From assembly GCA_947501685.1 (NCBI GenBank), contig CANMWQ010000007.1, forward strand, positions 1-64,000: a DNA stretch of 64,000 nucleotides, read 5' to 3'. The translations under genes and the position numbers were made by a program. Within the stretch, counting starts at the first letter, position 1. Every line of letters starts with the position of its first letter. Of the stretch, positions 1-7,695 are shown one piece after another. Under the pieces are notes generated by a model that was not told the origin of the DNA, did not search any database, and worked only from the letters and a program-made list of their open reading frames with translations. This stretch comes from an uncultured Litoreibacter sp. GTDB taxonomy: Bacteria > Pseudomonadota > Alphaproteobacteria > Rhodobacterales > Rhodobacteraceae.

Positions 1-76
1 GCTGTCGCCAGTTGACTATGAAATGAAACAGCAGAAAATGCATGAGGCAGGCGTCTAGGAAACTAGGGGCACCTCA
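1..76 (+). mobile_element. 3' end of an IS3-type transposase (window-truncated)
   Basis: An open frame entering from the window edge reads LSPVDYEMKQQKMHEAGV and stops at TAG (56-58). The LSP(V/x)(D/E)(Y/F)E tail is characteristic of the C-terminus of IS3-family OrfB (rve-domain) transposases. The following GGGGCACCTCA (66-76) could be the right terminal inverted repeat, since its complement begins TGAGGTGCCCC. Only 18 codons are visible, so subgroup and integrity cannot be judged. It lies in the accessory element next to the integrase at 615-1769. Confidence 0.5.
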
Positions 77-78
77 TA

Positions 79-456
79 GTGTATAATTCCTGGCAAGGAA
101 TTATGAAATCTCTTGGCTCTGCAATCAAAGAGAGGAATATCGTCATCACTGGAGGTGACGCGCTTTCTCAGGCAGGTTTCACACAAGCTCCAAACGCAAT
201 CCTGAAGAGCGACCAAATCTCCTCAGGTGCAAAACTGGTCTACGCGATGTTGCTGTCCTACGCATGGCATGACGACTTTTGCTTCCCGGGTCAGGAGACC
301 CTGGCAAGCGACATTGGCATCGCCCGAGGGACGGTGAACCGGCATGTCCAAGAGCTCGCCGACAAAGGCTTCATCAAGATCAAGCGGCTTGGGCAGGGAA
401 GAGCAAACATCTATGAGGTGAACCTCAAAGCGAAGGTTCTGGGCAAAAGACGGTAA
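79..456 (+). CDS. Winged-helix DNA-binding protein, replication-initiator type
   Basis: A 125-residue protein (117 if started at ATG 103). The core from about residue 38 is a winged helix: a helix (KSDQISSGAKLVYAMLLSYA), then PGQETLASDIGIARGTVNRH as the helix-turn-helix with recognition helix, then a wing ending in GRANIYEV. This matches the helix-turn-helix family common at the start of plasmid and phage replication proteins and in small element regulators. The frame opens with GTG 79, only 3 nt beyond a possible IS end, so the N-terminus may have been shortened by the insertion. It probably acts as a regulator or replication protein of the element. The target is unknown. A perfect palindrome follows at 475-494. 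Confidence 0.7.
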   Translation: MYNSWQGIMKSLGSAIKERNIVITGGDALSQAGFTQAPNAILKSDQISSGAKLVYAMLLSYAWHDDFCFPGQETLASDIGIARGTVNRHVQELADKGFIKIKRLGQGRANIYEVNLKAKVLGKRR

Positions 457-474
457 CATCCTGATGTCATGATT

Positions 475-494
475 TGTGACATCTAGATGTCACA
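475..494. promoter_or_regulatory. Perfect 20-bp palindrome, candidate operator
   Basis: TGTGACATCTAGATGTCACA is a perfect inverted repeat 19 bp after the winged-helix gene. A third half-site, GATGTCA, occurs at 463-469, so TGACATC/GATGTCA appears three times in 30 bp. This looks like a binding site for a dimeric regulator, plausibly the adjacent winged-helix protein. Between here and 614 I see no gene. Confidence 0.4.
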
Positions 495-614
495 GAATGA
501 GACGCCTAGTTGTCGCAATTTCTGACACTAAGAAGACCCAAGGAAGAACATTGAGAAATTAATATTCAAAGACCTTTTAAGAAAGGAATTGAAATTCCGA
601 TCAGTTGACAAGGC

Positions 615-1769
615 TCACGTCGAAAACGGCTTCTTCCGCACATTGATCGCAGCCGCGTCTAAGCTGTTCTTCAAATGCACGGCATAGTGCTTCTCGATCA
701 TTTCTACGCTTGTCCGGCAGTTCTTCGCGATCTGGTAGATGTCCGCGCCCTCAAGCAGCCGGAAAGAGATGTAGCTATGGCGCAGGGAGTAGAGCGTTCG
801 CCTGTTCCCCTCGCGATCTACCTTCAGGTCCTGTTCCTCAAGGATGCGATTGAATTGCTTCTTGTGATCTACCGGAAAGAGACGGTCGGTCGGTTCCGGT
901 TGATTGCGCTCCATCATTCTCTCAAAGGGACGAACAGCACCGGTGGTGCTTTTGCAATAACCCACTCCGCGCTTGCCGCGGACTTGGATTTCCAAGATCG
1001 TCTCGCCGGTGGCGTCATCTTCGACGATCTGGACATCACGGTATTCAAGCCAGTTGGCTTCGTCAGGACGAATACCGGTATTTGCCATGAAAAGGATTTT
1101 GTCGTGCAGCTGCTCGGCAAGGCGCTTGTGGTATGCACTAACCGCAGTTTTGATGTTTTCCCGGGTGGCGGTGTACAGCTTCTTGTATTCTTCATGAGAG
1201 AACCAAGCCCGGTGTGTTACCTTCTTGGAGCCGCTGTAGGGTGCGGAGACGTCAGGGACATAATCAATCCAGCCTTGGCGCAATGCCGTCTTAAGAACGT
1301 GCCTTAAAGTTACGATTTCGTGCAGCATGGTGCTGCGAGAGGGGGGCTTAAAATTCGTATCGTTCTTCAGTCTGAAAATACGGTAGTCCTGAACCGCACC
1401 GGCAGTGATTTCCTTCACTCCCATTTTTCCGAAGAACGGCAGCAGGTGATTGCGAAGTCTTCCGTAGTGCCCCTGAACGTAGACTGGATTTCGCTCGCCC
1501 TCTGTCATGATTTCGTACTCTTCAGTGAACCGCTTTGCGGCCTGCGCAAACGTTGGGCCACTCAACAGGGTTCCTTCAGATTTCATCTGCCGGAGCTGCA
1601 GGTACCAGTCCTCGGCAAAGTCCTTGGCCTTTCCCAAACTTCTCTCTTTGGTACTTACCCTGCGGTTCTTTCCCTCAAGATACGTTGAGCATTGCCACAC
1701 TGGGCTGCCCTCACGCTGATAAACATACACTTTTCCGCCCAGAATCGTGTGTTTTTCCGCCATATCCAA
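615..1769 (-). CDS. int: Site-specific tyrosine recombinase (integrase)
   Basis: A 384-residue integrase (382 if started at the second ATG). An N-terminal arm-type segment (about 10-60) and a SAM-like core-binding domain (about 70-180) precede the catalytic domain. Visible catalytic elements are R234 (TGIRPDE), R330-H331 (YSLRHSYIS) and nucleophile Y362 (EKHYAVH). The first box-II His is Tyr, and the usual LGH before the nucleophile reads KNC, a variant I recall from a recognised phage-type integrase subfamily. The start codon faces the 3' end of tRNA-Arg, about 107 bp away, the usual arrangement for elements that use a tRNA 3' end as attB. It should catalyse integration and excision of the element extending left of the window. 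Confidence 0.93.
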   Translation of the reverse strand: MDMAEKHTILGGKVYVYQREGSPVWQCSTYLEGKNRRVSTKERSLGKAKDFAEDWYLQLRQMKSEGTLLSGPTFAQAAKRFTEEYEIMTEGERNPVYVQGHYGRLRNHLLPFFGKMGVKEITAGAVQDYRIFRLKNDTNFKPPSRSTMLHEIVTLRHVLKTALRQGWIDYVPDVSAPYSGSKKVTHRAWFSHEEYKKLYTATRENIKTAVSAYHKRLAEQLHDKILFMANTGIRPDEANWLEYRDVQIVEDDATGETILEIQVRGKRGVGYCKSTTGAVRPFERMMERNQPEPTDRLFPVDHKKQFNRILEEQDLKVDREGNRRTLYSLRHSYISFRLLEGADIYQIAKNCRTSVEMIEKHYAVHLKNSLDAAAINVRKKPFST

Positions 1770-1875
1770 ACATCCACGCCCAATGTGTCGATTTGTGTAA
1801 GGTATGTGTAACGGTGAATCGGGCCAATAGCCGATTCGAGGCCATCTCTTAAATACTTGTTTTTATGGGATATTT

Positions 1876-1952
1876 TGGCGGACTGGGGAGGATTCGAACC
1901 CCCGACCCCTTGATTCGTAGTCAAGTACTCTATCCAACTGAGCTACCAATCC
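1876..1952 (-). tRNA. tRNA-Arg(ACG), with encoded CCA
   Basis: On the minus strand a 77-nt cloverleaf starts GGATTGG, has a D-arm (GCTC...), an anticodon stem CTTGA/TCAAG around loop CT-ACG-AA, and a T-loop TTCGAAT. The acceptor stem GGATTGG pairs with CCAGTCC (one G-U), followed by discriminator G and a genome-encoded CCA at 1876-1878. The ACG anticodon, read as ICG after deamination, decodes CGN arginine codons. The 3' half adjoins the integrase side, so it is the probable attachment site of the element to the left. Confidence 0.96.
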
Positions 1953-2015
1953 GCGTGTCGGTGGACTTAAACCTCGCCCTATCGCTTTGCAAGAGCAAAG
2001 CGCCGCTGTTTCGTG

Positions 2016-3419
2016 CTATTCGGCGGCTTGGTCTATTTGAAGCGGGTTTTTTGGCAGAGTGAGGGCAAACTCGGTGCCGGTCTCGTCGGTTTTTCGGAGT
2101 GACAGGGAGCCGCCATGACCTTGCACCAGCTCTGAGGCAATCACCAACCCGAGGCCCGTCCCGCCTTTGCGCACGCCACCTTCAAAGGGCCGGAACAGAT
2201 GCTCCTGGGCTTTGGGCGGCAGACCGGGGCCGGTGTCGCACACGCCGATATGCCAGTCTTGATCTGTCTCATGAGCGGTGATCTTGATGGTGCCGGGCGT
2301 ACCCGTGGCCTCGATCGCCTGACGGGCGTTGCGCACCAGATTGCCAAGGACGCGAAACAGCTGCTCCTCGTCAACGCGCACGGTCATGCCCGGCTCGACC
2401 TGATCAAGGAATTTGACCGACCCGTCAGAGGCCAGTCTTTCGCCCTCCAGCACGTCGTCAACCAGATCGCTCAGCGCCACAAGGTTCAGGCTCGGTGCGG
2501 GTTCTTCGACGCGGCCAAAGGCCAGCGTACCCTCACACAGACTGACCGCGCGGCTCAGCGAGTTGACCAGCTTGGGCGCGGAGCGCTGGACAGCCGGATC
2601 CTCGCTGCGCTCCATACGGTCTGCAAGCAAGGTTGCGGTGGTGAGAATGTTGCGCAGGTCGTGGCTGATCTTGGCGACCGCACCGCCCAATTGTGCGAGC
2701 CGCTCCTTTTGCCGTAACGCGCCGGTGAGCTGGGTTTGCAGGTGGGCGAGCGCATCCTCAGCGGAGCGCAGCTCAGTGATCGTGGACTGGGGTGTAAGGA
2801 TGCGCCGGGCATCTTCCGGGGCCTCGGCATAATGCTCGATATGTTCGACCACGCGTTTGACGGGTTTGACCATAAACCTTCGAACCGCCACAAACAGCAG
2901 CAACGCAGAGACCACGGAAATGACCAGTGACAGAAGAAGAATGCGGATGCCGTAGTCAATCATGGCGTCGCGCAACGGCGCTTGCGGCATGGTGACGTCG
3001 ATCATGGTTCCCGCCGCATTGGTAGGAGAGCCGATCACCCGTATCACCCCTTCAGCGGGCGTCACCAACTGGCGCAGCGCGCCAGACATCAGGTAAAGCG
3101 CGGACGGTTCCCTGAGATCGACCATAGTCGTCACGGAACCGGGCACCGGTGAGGACAGCACCAGCTGGCTGACGGCGTCGCGCCTGAGCGCCACGTTGTA
3201 GACCCCCGCATTGTCCAAAAGCTCCTGCGCGAGGGTCGCGGGGATCTGGGTGTTTTCGGAGGCCAGCACCGAAAGCGACGCGATCTGCGCCTTTTCGAGA
3301 CGGGCCGCCAGATAGTCCTGCCTGTAGCGCGCCACGGAGGGCACAAAGATCAGCACTTCTGCCGCCATCACAAAGATGATGGACAGGATCAGAAACCGAC
3401 CTGACAGCGACTTAATCAA
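2016..3419 (-). CDS. Orphan membrane sensor histidine kinase
   Basis: A 467-residue kinase. It has two membrane segments (about 9-30 and 158-180) bounding a periplasmic sensor of about 125 residues, then a HAMP-like linker. The HisKA dimerisation helix carries phospho-acceptor H253 in KISHDLRN. The ATPase domain has the N-box NLVRNARQAIE, CDTGPGLP (G1) and GTGLGLVIASELVQGHGG (G2). The start is TTG, placed by the strong ribosome site AGGAGAGG a few bases upstream. It is the last gene of an operon with a flavoprotein and a TVP38-type protein. No response regulator is adjacent, so its partner is unknown. Confidence 0.9.
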   Translation of the reverse strand: MIKSLSGRFLILSIIFVMAAEVLIFVPSVARYRQDYLAARLEKAQIASLSVLASENTQIPATLAQELLDNAGVYNVALRRDAVSQLVLSSPVPGSVTTMVDLREPSALYLMSGALRQLVTPAEGVIRVIGSPTNAAGTMIDVTMPQAPLRDAMIDYGIRILLLSLVISVVSALLLFVAVRRFMVKPVKRVVEHIEHYAEAPEDARRILTPQSTITELRSAEDALAHLQTQLTGALRQKERLAQLGGAVAKISHDLRNILTTATLLADRMERSEDPAVQRSAPKLVNSLSRAVSLCEGTLAFGRVEEPAPSLNLVALSDLVDDVLEGERLASDGSVKFLDQVEPGMTVRVDEEQLFRVLGNLVRNARQAIEATGTPGTIKITAHETDQDWHIGVCDTGPGLPPKAQEHLFRPFEGGVRKGGTGLGLVIASELVQGHGGSLSLRKTDETGTEFALTLPKNPLQIDQAAE

Positions 3420-3451
3420 CAGCCTCTCCTCTTGGCCCGTTCAATACTGCA

Positions 3452-4870
3452 TCACGGCAAATACCGCTGCACAAGACCAACAACCCGTTTGACCATCGCG
3501 CTTTCAAACAGTCTAGGGGAGAAATATGCCCCCGCCGCGCGCTTGTTGACCTCGCCCAAAGTCGGGTAGGGCGCAACCATACCAGCAACTTGGCTCATTT
3601 TCAGGTTATTTGCGATAGCCAGCGCCCAGACCCCGATCAAATCTCCCGCCGACGCCCCTACAATGGAGGCCCCCACAGGCCGGCCTTTCACGACCATCAC
3701 CTTGATGAATCCGGTTGTCTTGGCCTCGGCGATGGCGCGGTCATTCTCGTGCAGCTCGAACCGGGCGACCTCGACGGCGGCCCCGTGCTTCTTGCGCGCC
3801 TGCGCCTCTGTCAGGCCCACTTGGGCCAGCTCAGGGTCCGTATAGGTGGCCCAAGGCAGGTGGTCCTGCTTGGCCTTCGATGGCAACCCGAACAGGATGG
3901 AGCGGATCACCACGCCCGCATGATACCCGGCCACATGGGTAAATTGCAGCTGACCCGCGACGTCACCAATGGCGTAAACCTTCTTGTTGGAGGTCCGCAT
4001 CGACGCGTCCACTTTGATCCCGCCCCGATCATAGGCAATGCCGCCCTTGTCGAGCCCGAGATCATTCACATTGGCCGAGCGCCCCACGGCCATCAGCAGG
4101 TGCGTGCCCTTGAACACACGGCCATCCTTGGCCTTGACGGTAATGTTGCCCGCTTTGCCCGATATCTCTTCGGCCATCGCGTCTTCTTCGATCACAAGCC
4201 CCTCGTCGCGCAGTCGGTCCAACACGACCGCCGCAAGCTCGGGGTCATCCTTGCCCATCGCCTTGGCGCCTTCAATCACGGTCACCTTGGATCCCAACCG
4301 CAGATGCGCCTGCGCCATTTCGATGCCAATTGGCCCGCCACCGATGACCAGCAAATGTCCGGGCTGCTCGCGCAGCTCCCAAAGGGTTTCGTTGGTCAGG
4401 TAGGGCACTGCGTCCAGCCCCGGTATCGGCGGCACAAATGGAGACGACCCGGTCGCCACCACAATGCGCCGCGCGGTGATTTCATACGCGCCCGCCTGAA
4501 CCGTGTCCGCGTCAATGAAACGGCCACGCTCCTGAATGACGTTGACGCCAAGCCCCTCGAACCGCTCCACGCTGTCGACGGGTTCAATCGTGGCGATCAC
4601 GCTGTTCACATGGTCCTTGGCCGCCGCGTAATCGACCTTTGGCGTGACATTGGCCACGCCGAACTTGGCCCCATTGCGCATCAGATGGGCCTGCTTGCCC
4701 GCCGCTATCAGCGCCTTGGAGGGCACGCAGCCGTAATTCAGGCAATCGCCGCCCATCTTGTGGTCTTCCAGCAGCACAACATCAGCGCCCATCTGGACGG
4801 CCCCCGCGGCCACCGACAAACCACCGGACCCTGCCCCTATGACCAACAGGTCCGTTTTCAATTTCGTCAT
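3452..4870 (-). CDS. FAD-dependent disulfide oxidoreductase (MerA/Lpd-like)
   Basis: 472 residues of the class-I pyridine-nucleotide disulfide oxidoreductase family. FAD motif GAGSGG is at 12-17, the redox-active pair C43/C48 is in GGDCLNYGCVPSK, the second Rossmann motif is GGGPIGIE, and a C-terminal dimerisation domain follows. The family's His near the C-terminus (HPT) is replaced by Tyr in APYPTLGE, so it is unlikely to be a conventional lipoamide dehydrogenase. It also lacks an N-terminal heavy-metal domain and the MerA C-terminal Cys pair. It starts 4 nt after the upstream TVP38-type gene, a pairing I recall from other bacteria. The substrate is unknown. Confidence 0.88.
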   Translation of the reverse strand: MTKLKTDLLVIGAGSGGLSVAAGAVQMGADVVLLEDHKMGGDCLNYGCVPSKALIAAGKQAHLMRNGAKFGVANVTPKVDYAAAKDHVNSVIATIEPVDSVERFEGLGVNVIQERGRFIDADTVQAGAYEITARRIVVATGSSPFVPPIPGLDAVPYLTNETLWELREQPGHLLVIGGGPIGIEMAQAHLRLGSKVTVIEGAKAMGKDDPELAAVVLDRLRDEGLVIEEDAMAEEISGKAGNITVKAKDGRVFKGTHLLMAVGRSANVNDLGLDKGGIAYDRGGIKVDASMRTSNKKVYAIGDVAGQLQFTHVAGYHAGVVIRSILFGLPSKAKQDHLPWATYTDPELAQVGLTEAQARKKHGAAVEVARFELHENDRAIAEAKTTGFIKVMVVKGRPVGASIVGASAGDLIGVWALAIANNLKMSQVAGMVAPYPTLGEVNKRAAGAYFSPRLFESAMVKRVVGLVQRYLP

Positions 4871-4874
4871 GGTT

Positions 4875-5609
4875 TTAGATACCTTCTTTGCCGCGCACGG
4901 CTTTCAGCAAGATGGGCAATGCCGCAAGAGCACAGAGCCCAAGGATCGGCAGCAGGATATGCGGCTCAAAGATAATCCCCAGATTTGGCGTCTCGCCGCG
5001 CTCAAAGACCTCGCCCAGCCCAGCTCCGACGGAGGTGTACACCACCGAGCCCGGGATGATGCCAAAAAAGGTCGAAATCACAAAGCGCCGATACGGCACA
5101 TCGACCAGCGCAGGCACTAGGTTGGCGACGAAGAACGGCACCGCTGGCACCAAACGGATCAAGAACAGAACCGACCATTGGTTCTCGTCGATGCCGTCTT
5201 TGATCTTTTTCACAAGGCCGGACCCGGTCTCCATCTTATCGGCCAGCTTATCGCCAAAACCGATACGTGCCGCTGTAAAGATCGCTGTTGCCCCGATGGT
5301 CGCCCCCAACACGTTATAAAGCGCACCCGGAAAGGTCGCGAAGAGAAAGCCACCCGTCAGGGTCGCAATGGCGGCCCCCGGCAGCGAGAACGCCACGATC
5401 ACGATATAGACCGCGATAAACAGTACAACGGCGAGCAGGTAGTTGGCGTCGCGAAAGCTGATCAGCGCTTCGCGGTTCTCTTGCAAAGCCTGAAAACTCA
5501 GGTAGTCGCGCAAGAAGAAGGCCCCCAGAAGGGCCGCGAGGGCGACCATGATGATCGGCAACCGCTTTTGAAGCGCAGGTTTGTCGGGCGTATGGGTCAT
5601 GTCACTCAT
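4875..5609 (-). CDS. TVP38/TMEM64 (DedA/VTT superfamily) membrane protein
   Basis: An inner-membrane protein of 244 residues with about five to six hydrophobic segments. The central region contains FSLPGAAIATLTGGFLF and RLVPAVPFFVANLVPALVDV, the two half-repeats typical of the SNARE-assoc/VTT domain. The start at 5609 is preferred over an in-frame ATG at 5648 because AAGGA lies 10 nt before it. It is the first gene of the operon with the flavoprotein and the histidine kinase. Family members are thought to act in lipid or ion movement across membranes. A specific role is not evident here. Confidence 0.85.
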   Translation of the reverse strand: MSDMTHTPDKPALQKRLPIIMVALAALLGAFFLRDYLSFQALQENREALISFRDANYLLAVVLFIAVYIVIVAFSLPGAAIATLTGGFLFATFPGALYNVLGATIGATAIFTAARIGFGDKLADKMETGSGLVKKIKDGIDENQWSVLFLIRLVPAVPFFVANLVPALVDVPYRRFVISTFFGIIPGSVVYTSVGAGLGEVFERGETPNLGIIFEPHILLPILGLCALAALPILLKAVRGKEGI

Positions 5610-5916
5610 TTCGGGTCGGTCCTTGAAAAGTAATGTTGCGCCCTTCATGACGAAAACACTCCCTCCGCGATACCGCGCTCACGGTGGGTTGATCTGGAGT
5701 GAACAGTTGAGCGCGTTTTTTGACCGGAACGCTACGTCTTGACCCAAAGATCGCGGTCTGCCCGTGCATTCGGACGCAGATTGTTGCAAAAACAGGCCGC
5801 TCAGCGACGCCATTGCCGTTGACGGGCCGCACGCGCCTGTCTATGACCCGGGTTCTGATCATGGTTGGGCCTCGAATCTCAGTGATTTTCCGCCCGCACC
5901 CACAAGGAGGCTCCCG
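5610..5916. other. Divergent intergenic region between TVP38 gene and rpmH
   Basis: About 300 bp without a gene. It must hold the leftward promoter of the TVP38-flavoprotein-kinase operon and the rightward promoter of rpmH (candidate at 5819-5847). No convincing leftward promoter was found. Confidence 0.5.
5819..5847 (+). promoter_or_regulatory. Candidate sigma-70 promoter of rpmH
   Basis: TTGACG (5819-5824), a 17-nt spacer, then TATGAC (5842-5847), about 70 nt before the rpmH start. Element matches and spacing are good for a housekeeping promoter. There is no experimental support. Confidence 0.5.
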
Positions 5917-6054
5917 ATGAGCAAACGTACATTCCAGCCGTCGAACCTGGTTCGCAAACACCGCCACGGCTTCCGTGCGCGCATGGCAACCAAAGCTGGC
6001 CGCAAAATCCTGAACGCGCGCCGCGCAAAAGGCCGGAAGTCGCTGAGCGCGTAA
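5917..6054 (+). CDS. rpmH: 50S ribosomal protein L34
   Basis: 45 residues beginning [20 protein letters not shown] and ending [11 protein letters not shown], the full and highly basic L34, a component of the large ribosomal subunit. One residue is added after Met compared with the commoner MKRTFQ form. Ribosome site AAGGAGG (5904-5910) lies 6 nt before ATG. It heads the conserved rpmH-rnpA-yidD-yidC group. Confidence 0.97.
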   Translation: MSKRTFQPSNLVRKHRHGFRARMATKAGRKILNARRAKGRKSLSA

Positions 6055-6077
6055 GCGCCGCCGATCTCCCCACAGTA

Positions 6078-6482
6078 TTGGAACCGCCGGAGGCACGCGT
6101 AGCAGGACATCCCGTCCCGGACGCAACCCAGCCTCCGGCGGTTTCCGTTTTGCCTGCAACTTTGACAAAACGCCGCGACTTTCTGCGCGCTGCCAAAGGC
6201 AAACGTGCCGCCGCCACCGGGTTCTTGCTGCAAGCCTATGACCGCGCCGACGGCGACCCCGCTATCCGCGTCGGCTACACCTGCTCCAAGAAAGTCGGCA
6301 ACGCCGTGGCCCGCAACCGCGCCAAACGCCGCCTGCGCGAGATTGCCCGCGCCGTCCTGCCGACACATGGCACGCCCGGCTTCGACTACGTGCTTGTCGG
6401 CCGTTTCGAGAAAACCGCCGAACGGGACTTCGCAAAGCTCTTGGACGATTTGCGCCGCGCCTTGGACACGGTACACAGATGA
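6078..6482 (+). CDS. rnpA: Ribonuclease P protein component
   Basis: 134 residues. The basic RNA-binding signature KKVGNAVARNRAKRRLREI (RNR motif) identifies the protein subunit that assists the RNase P RNA in tRNA 5' maturation. The conserved region starts at TKRRDFLRAAKG. The preceding 30 residues are proline-rich and unconserved, so the start may lie a little later, but no better ribosome site is evident. It follows rpmH by 23 nt and overlaps yidD by 4 nt. Confidence 0.95.
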   Translation: MEPPEARVAGHPVPDATQPPAVSVLPATLTKRRDFLRAAKGKRAAATGFLLQAYDRADGDPAIRVGYTCSKKVGNAVARNRAKRRLREIARAVLPTHGTPGFDYVLVGRFEKTAERDFAKLLDDLRRALDTVHR

Positions 6483-6718
6483 CCCCACTGGCCTTCGTCA
6501 TCTCCTTGCCCGTGCGCGTCTACCGCAAGACCTTCAGCTCTTGGGTCGGCTTCAACTGCCGCTACGACCCGACTTGCTCGGCCTATGCGATGGAGGCTTT
6601 GGAAAAACATGGCGGGCTGCGCGGCACATGGCTGGCCGCCAAACGCATCGGGCGCTGCCACCCTTGGGGCGGCATGGGGGTCGACGACGTGCCAGACCCC
6701 AAGGACCGCAACAGGTGA
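6479..6718 (+). CDS. yidD: Membrane protein insertion efficiency factor
   Basis: 79 residues with an N-terminal hydrophobic/amphipathic helix and the family signature CRYDPTCSAYAMEAL, then GRCHPWGGMGVDDVP. The three conserved cysteines and the HPWGG motif are present. YidD assists YidC-dependent insertion at the inner membrane. ATG overlaps the rnpA stop (ATGA), indicating translational coupling. Confidence 0.95.
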   Translation: MTPLAFVISLPVRVYRKTFSSWVGFNCRYDPTCSAYAMEALEKHGGLRGTWLAAKRIGRCHPWGGMGVDDVPDPKDRNR

Positions 6719-6765
6719 CCATTCCGCCCCTTCCACAGGCCCCGCGACAAAGGTAAGGAGAGGCC

Positions 6766-7602
6766 ATGCTTGATCAACCCGACGACATTCACCCACTATT
6801 TTACGGCGCGCCCTCGACCACCGAGTTCAAGAAGCTGCGCAAGCGCATCATCCGCGACACCCGCGCCGCCATCGACGATTTTGGCATGGTGGAGCGCGGC
6901 GCGAAATGGCTGGTTTGCCTGTCGGGCGGCAAGGACAGCTACACCCTGCTCGCCGCCCTGACAGAGCTGCAATGGCGCGGCGTCCTGCCCGTAGAGATCG
7001 TGGCCTGCAACCTGGACCAAGGCCAGCCCAACTTCCCAGCCACGGTGCTGCCGGAATTTCTGGAAACCATGAAGGTCCCTCACCGGATCGAGTACCAAGA
7101 CACTTATTCCATCGTCATGGACAAAGTCCCCGCCGGGCGCACCATGTGTGCGCTCTGTTCACGGCTAAGACGCGCAAATCTCTACCGAATTGCCCGCGAG
7201 GAAGGGTGCAGCGCCGTGGTGCTGGGCCACCACCGCGACGATATTCTGGAGACCTTCTTTTTAAACCTGTTCCACGGATCGCGGCTGTCCACCATGCCGC
7301 CGAAACTGGTCAATGAAGAAGGCGACTTGTTCTTGTATCGCCCGCTGGCCTATGTCGCCGAAGACGACTGCGCGCGCTTTGCCAAAGCCATGCAATACCC
7401 GATCATTCCCTGCGACCTCTGCGGCTCGCAAGACGGGTTGCAACGTCAGAATATCAAGGAACTTCTGAACGGCTGGGAGGCCAAATCCCCCGGTCGTCGC
7501 CAGAAAATGTTCCGCGCCTTGATGAACGCCCGGCCCTCGCATTTGCTGGACCCGAAATTGTTTGATTTTGCGGGTCTGGAGACGAAACCTCCGACAAATT
7601 AG
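6766..7602 (+). CDS. ttcA: tRNA 2-thiocytidine(32) synthetase
   Basis: 278 residues of the TtcA family. PP-loop [10 protein letters not shown] binds ATP for tRNA adenylation, and Cys pairs CALC and CDLC are in the positions that ligate the Fe-S cluster. [19 protein letters not shown] is a further family motif. The enzyme thiolates C32 in a subset of tRNAs. Its position between yidD and yidC is an insertion into the classical rnpA-yidD-yidC string. Confidence 0.95.
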   Translation: MLDQPDDIHPLFYGAPSTTEFKKLRKRIIRDTRAAIDDFGMVERGAKWLVCLSGGKDSYTLLAALTELQWRGVLPVEIVACNLDQGQPNFPATVLPEFLETMKVPHRIEYQDTYSIVMDKVPAGRTMCALCSRLRRANLYRIAREEGCSAVVLGHHRDDILETFFLNLFHGSRLSTMPPKLVNEEGDLFLYRPLAYVAEDDCARFAKAMQYPIIPCDLCGSQDGLQRQNIKELLNGWEAKSPGRRQKMFRALMNARPSHLLDPKLFDFAGLETKPPTN

Positions 7603-7695
7603 TGAAAATGCGTGGCAAGTGCCGCAGCCACGTTAACCTTCCAAACACTACGCGCCGCTAGCGTCCACGTAACTTCAGTTGCGGGGATATTAAGC

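Noticed and set aside
3590-4975. 461-codon plus-strand open frame
   Set aside because: Antisense to the flavoprotein gene, with no family signature.
5859-6488. Minus-strand open frames across rpmH-rnpA
   Set aside because: Antisense shadows of rpmH and rnpA, which are clearly recognised on the plus strand.
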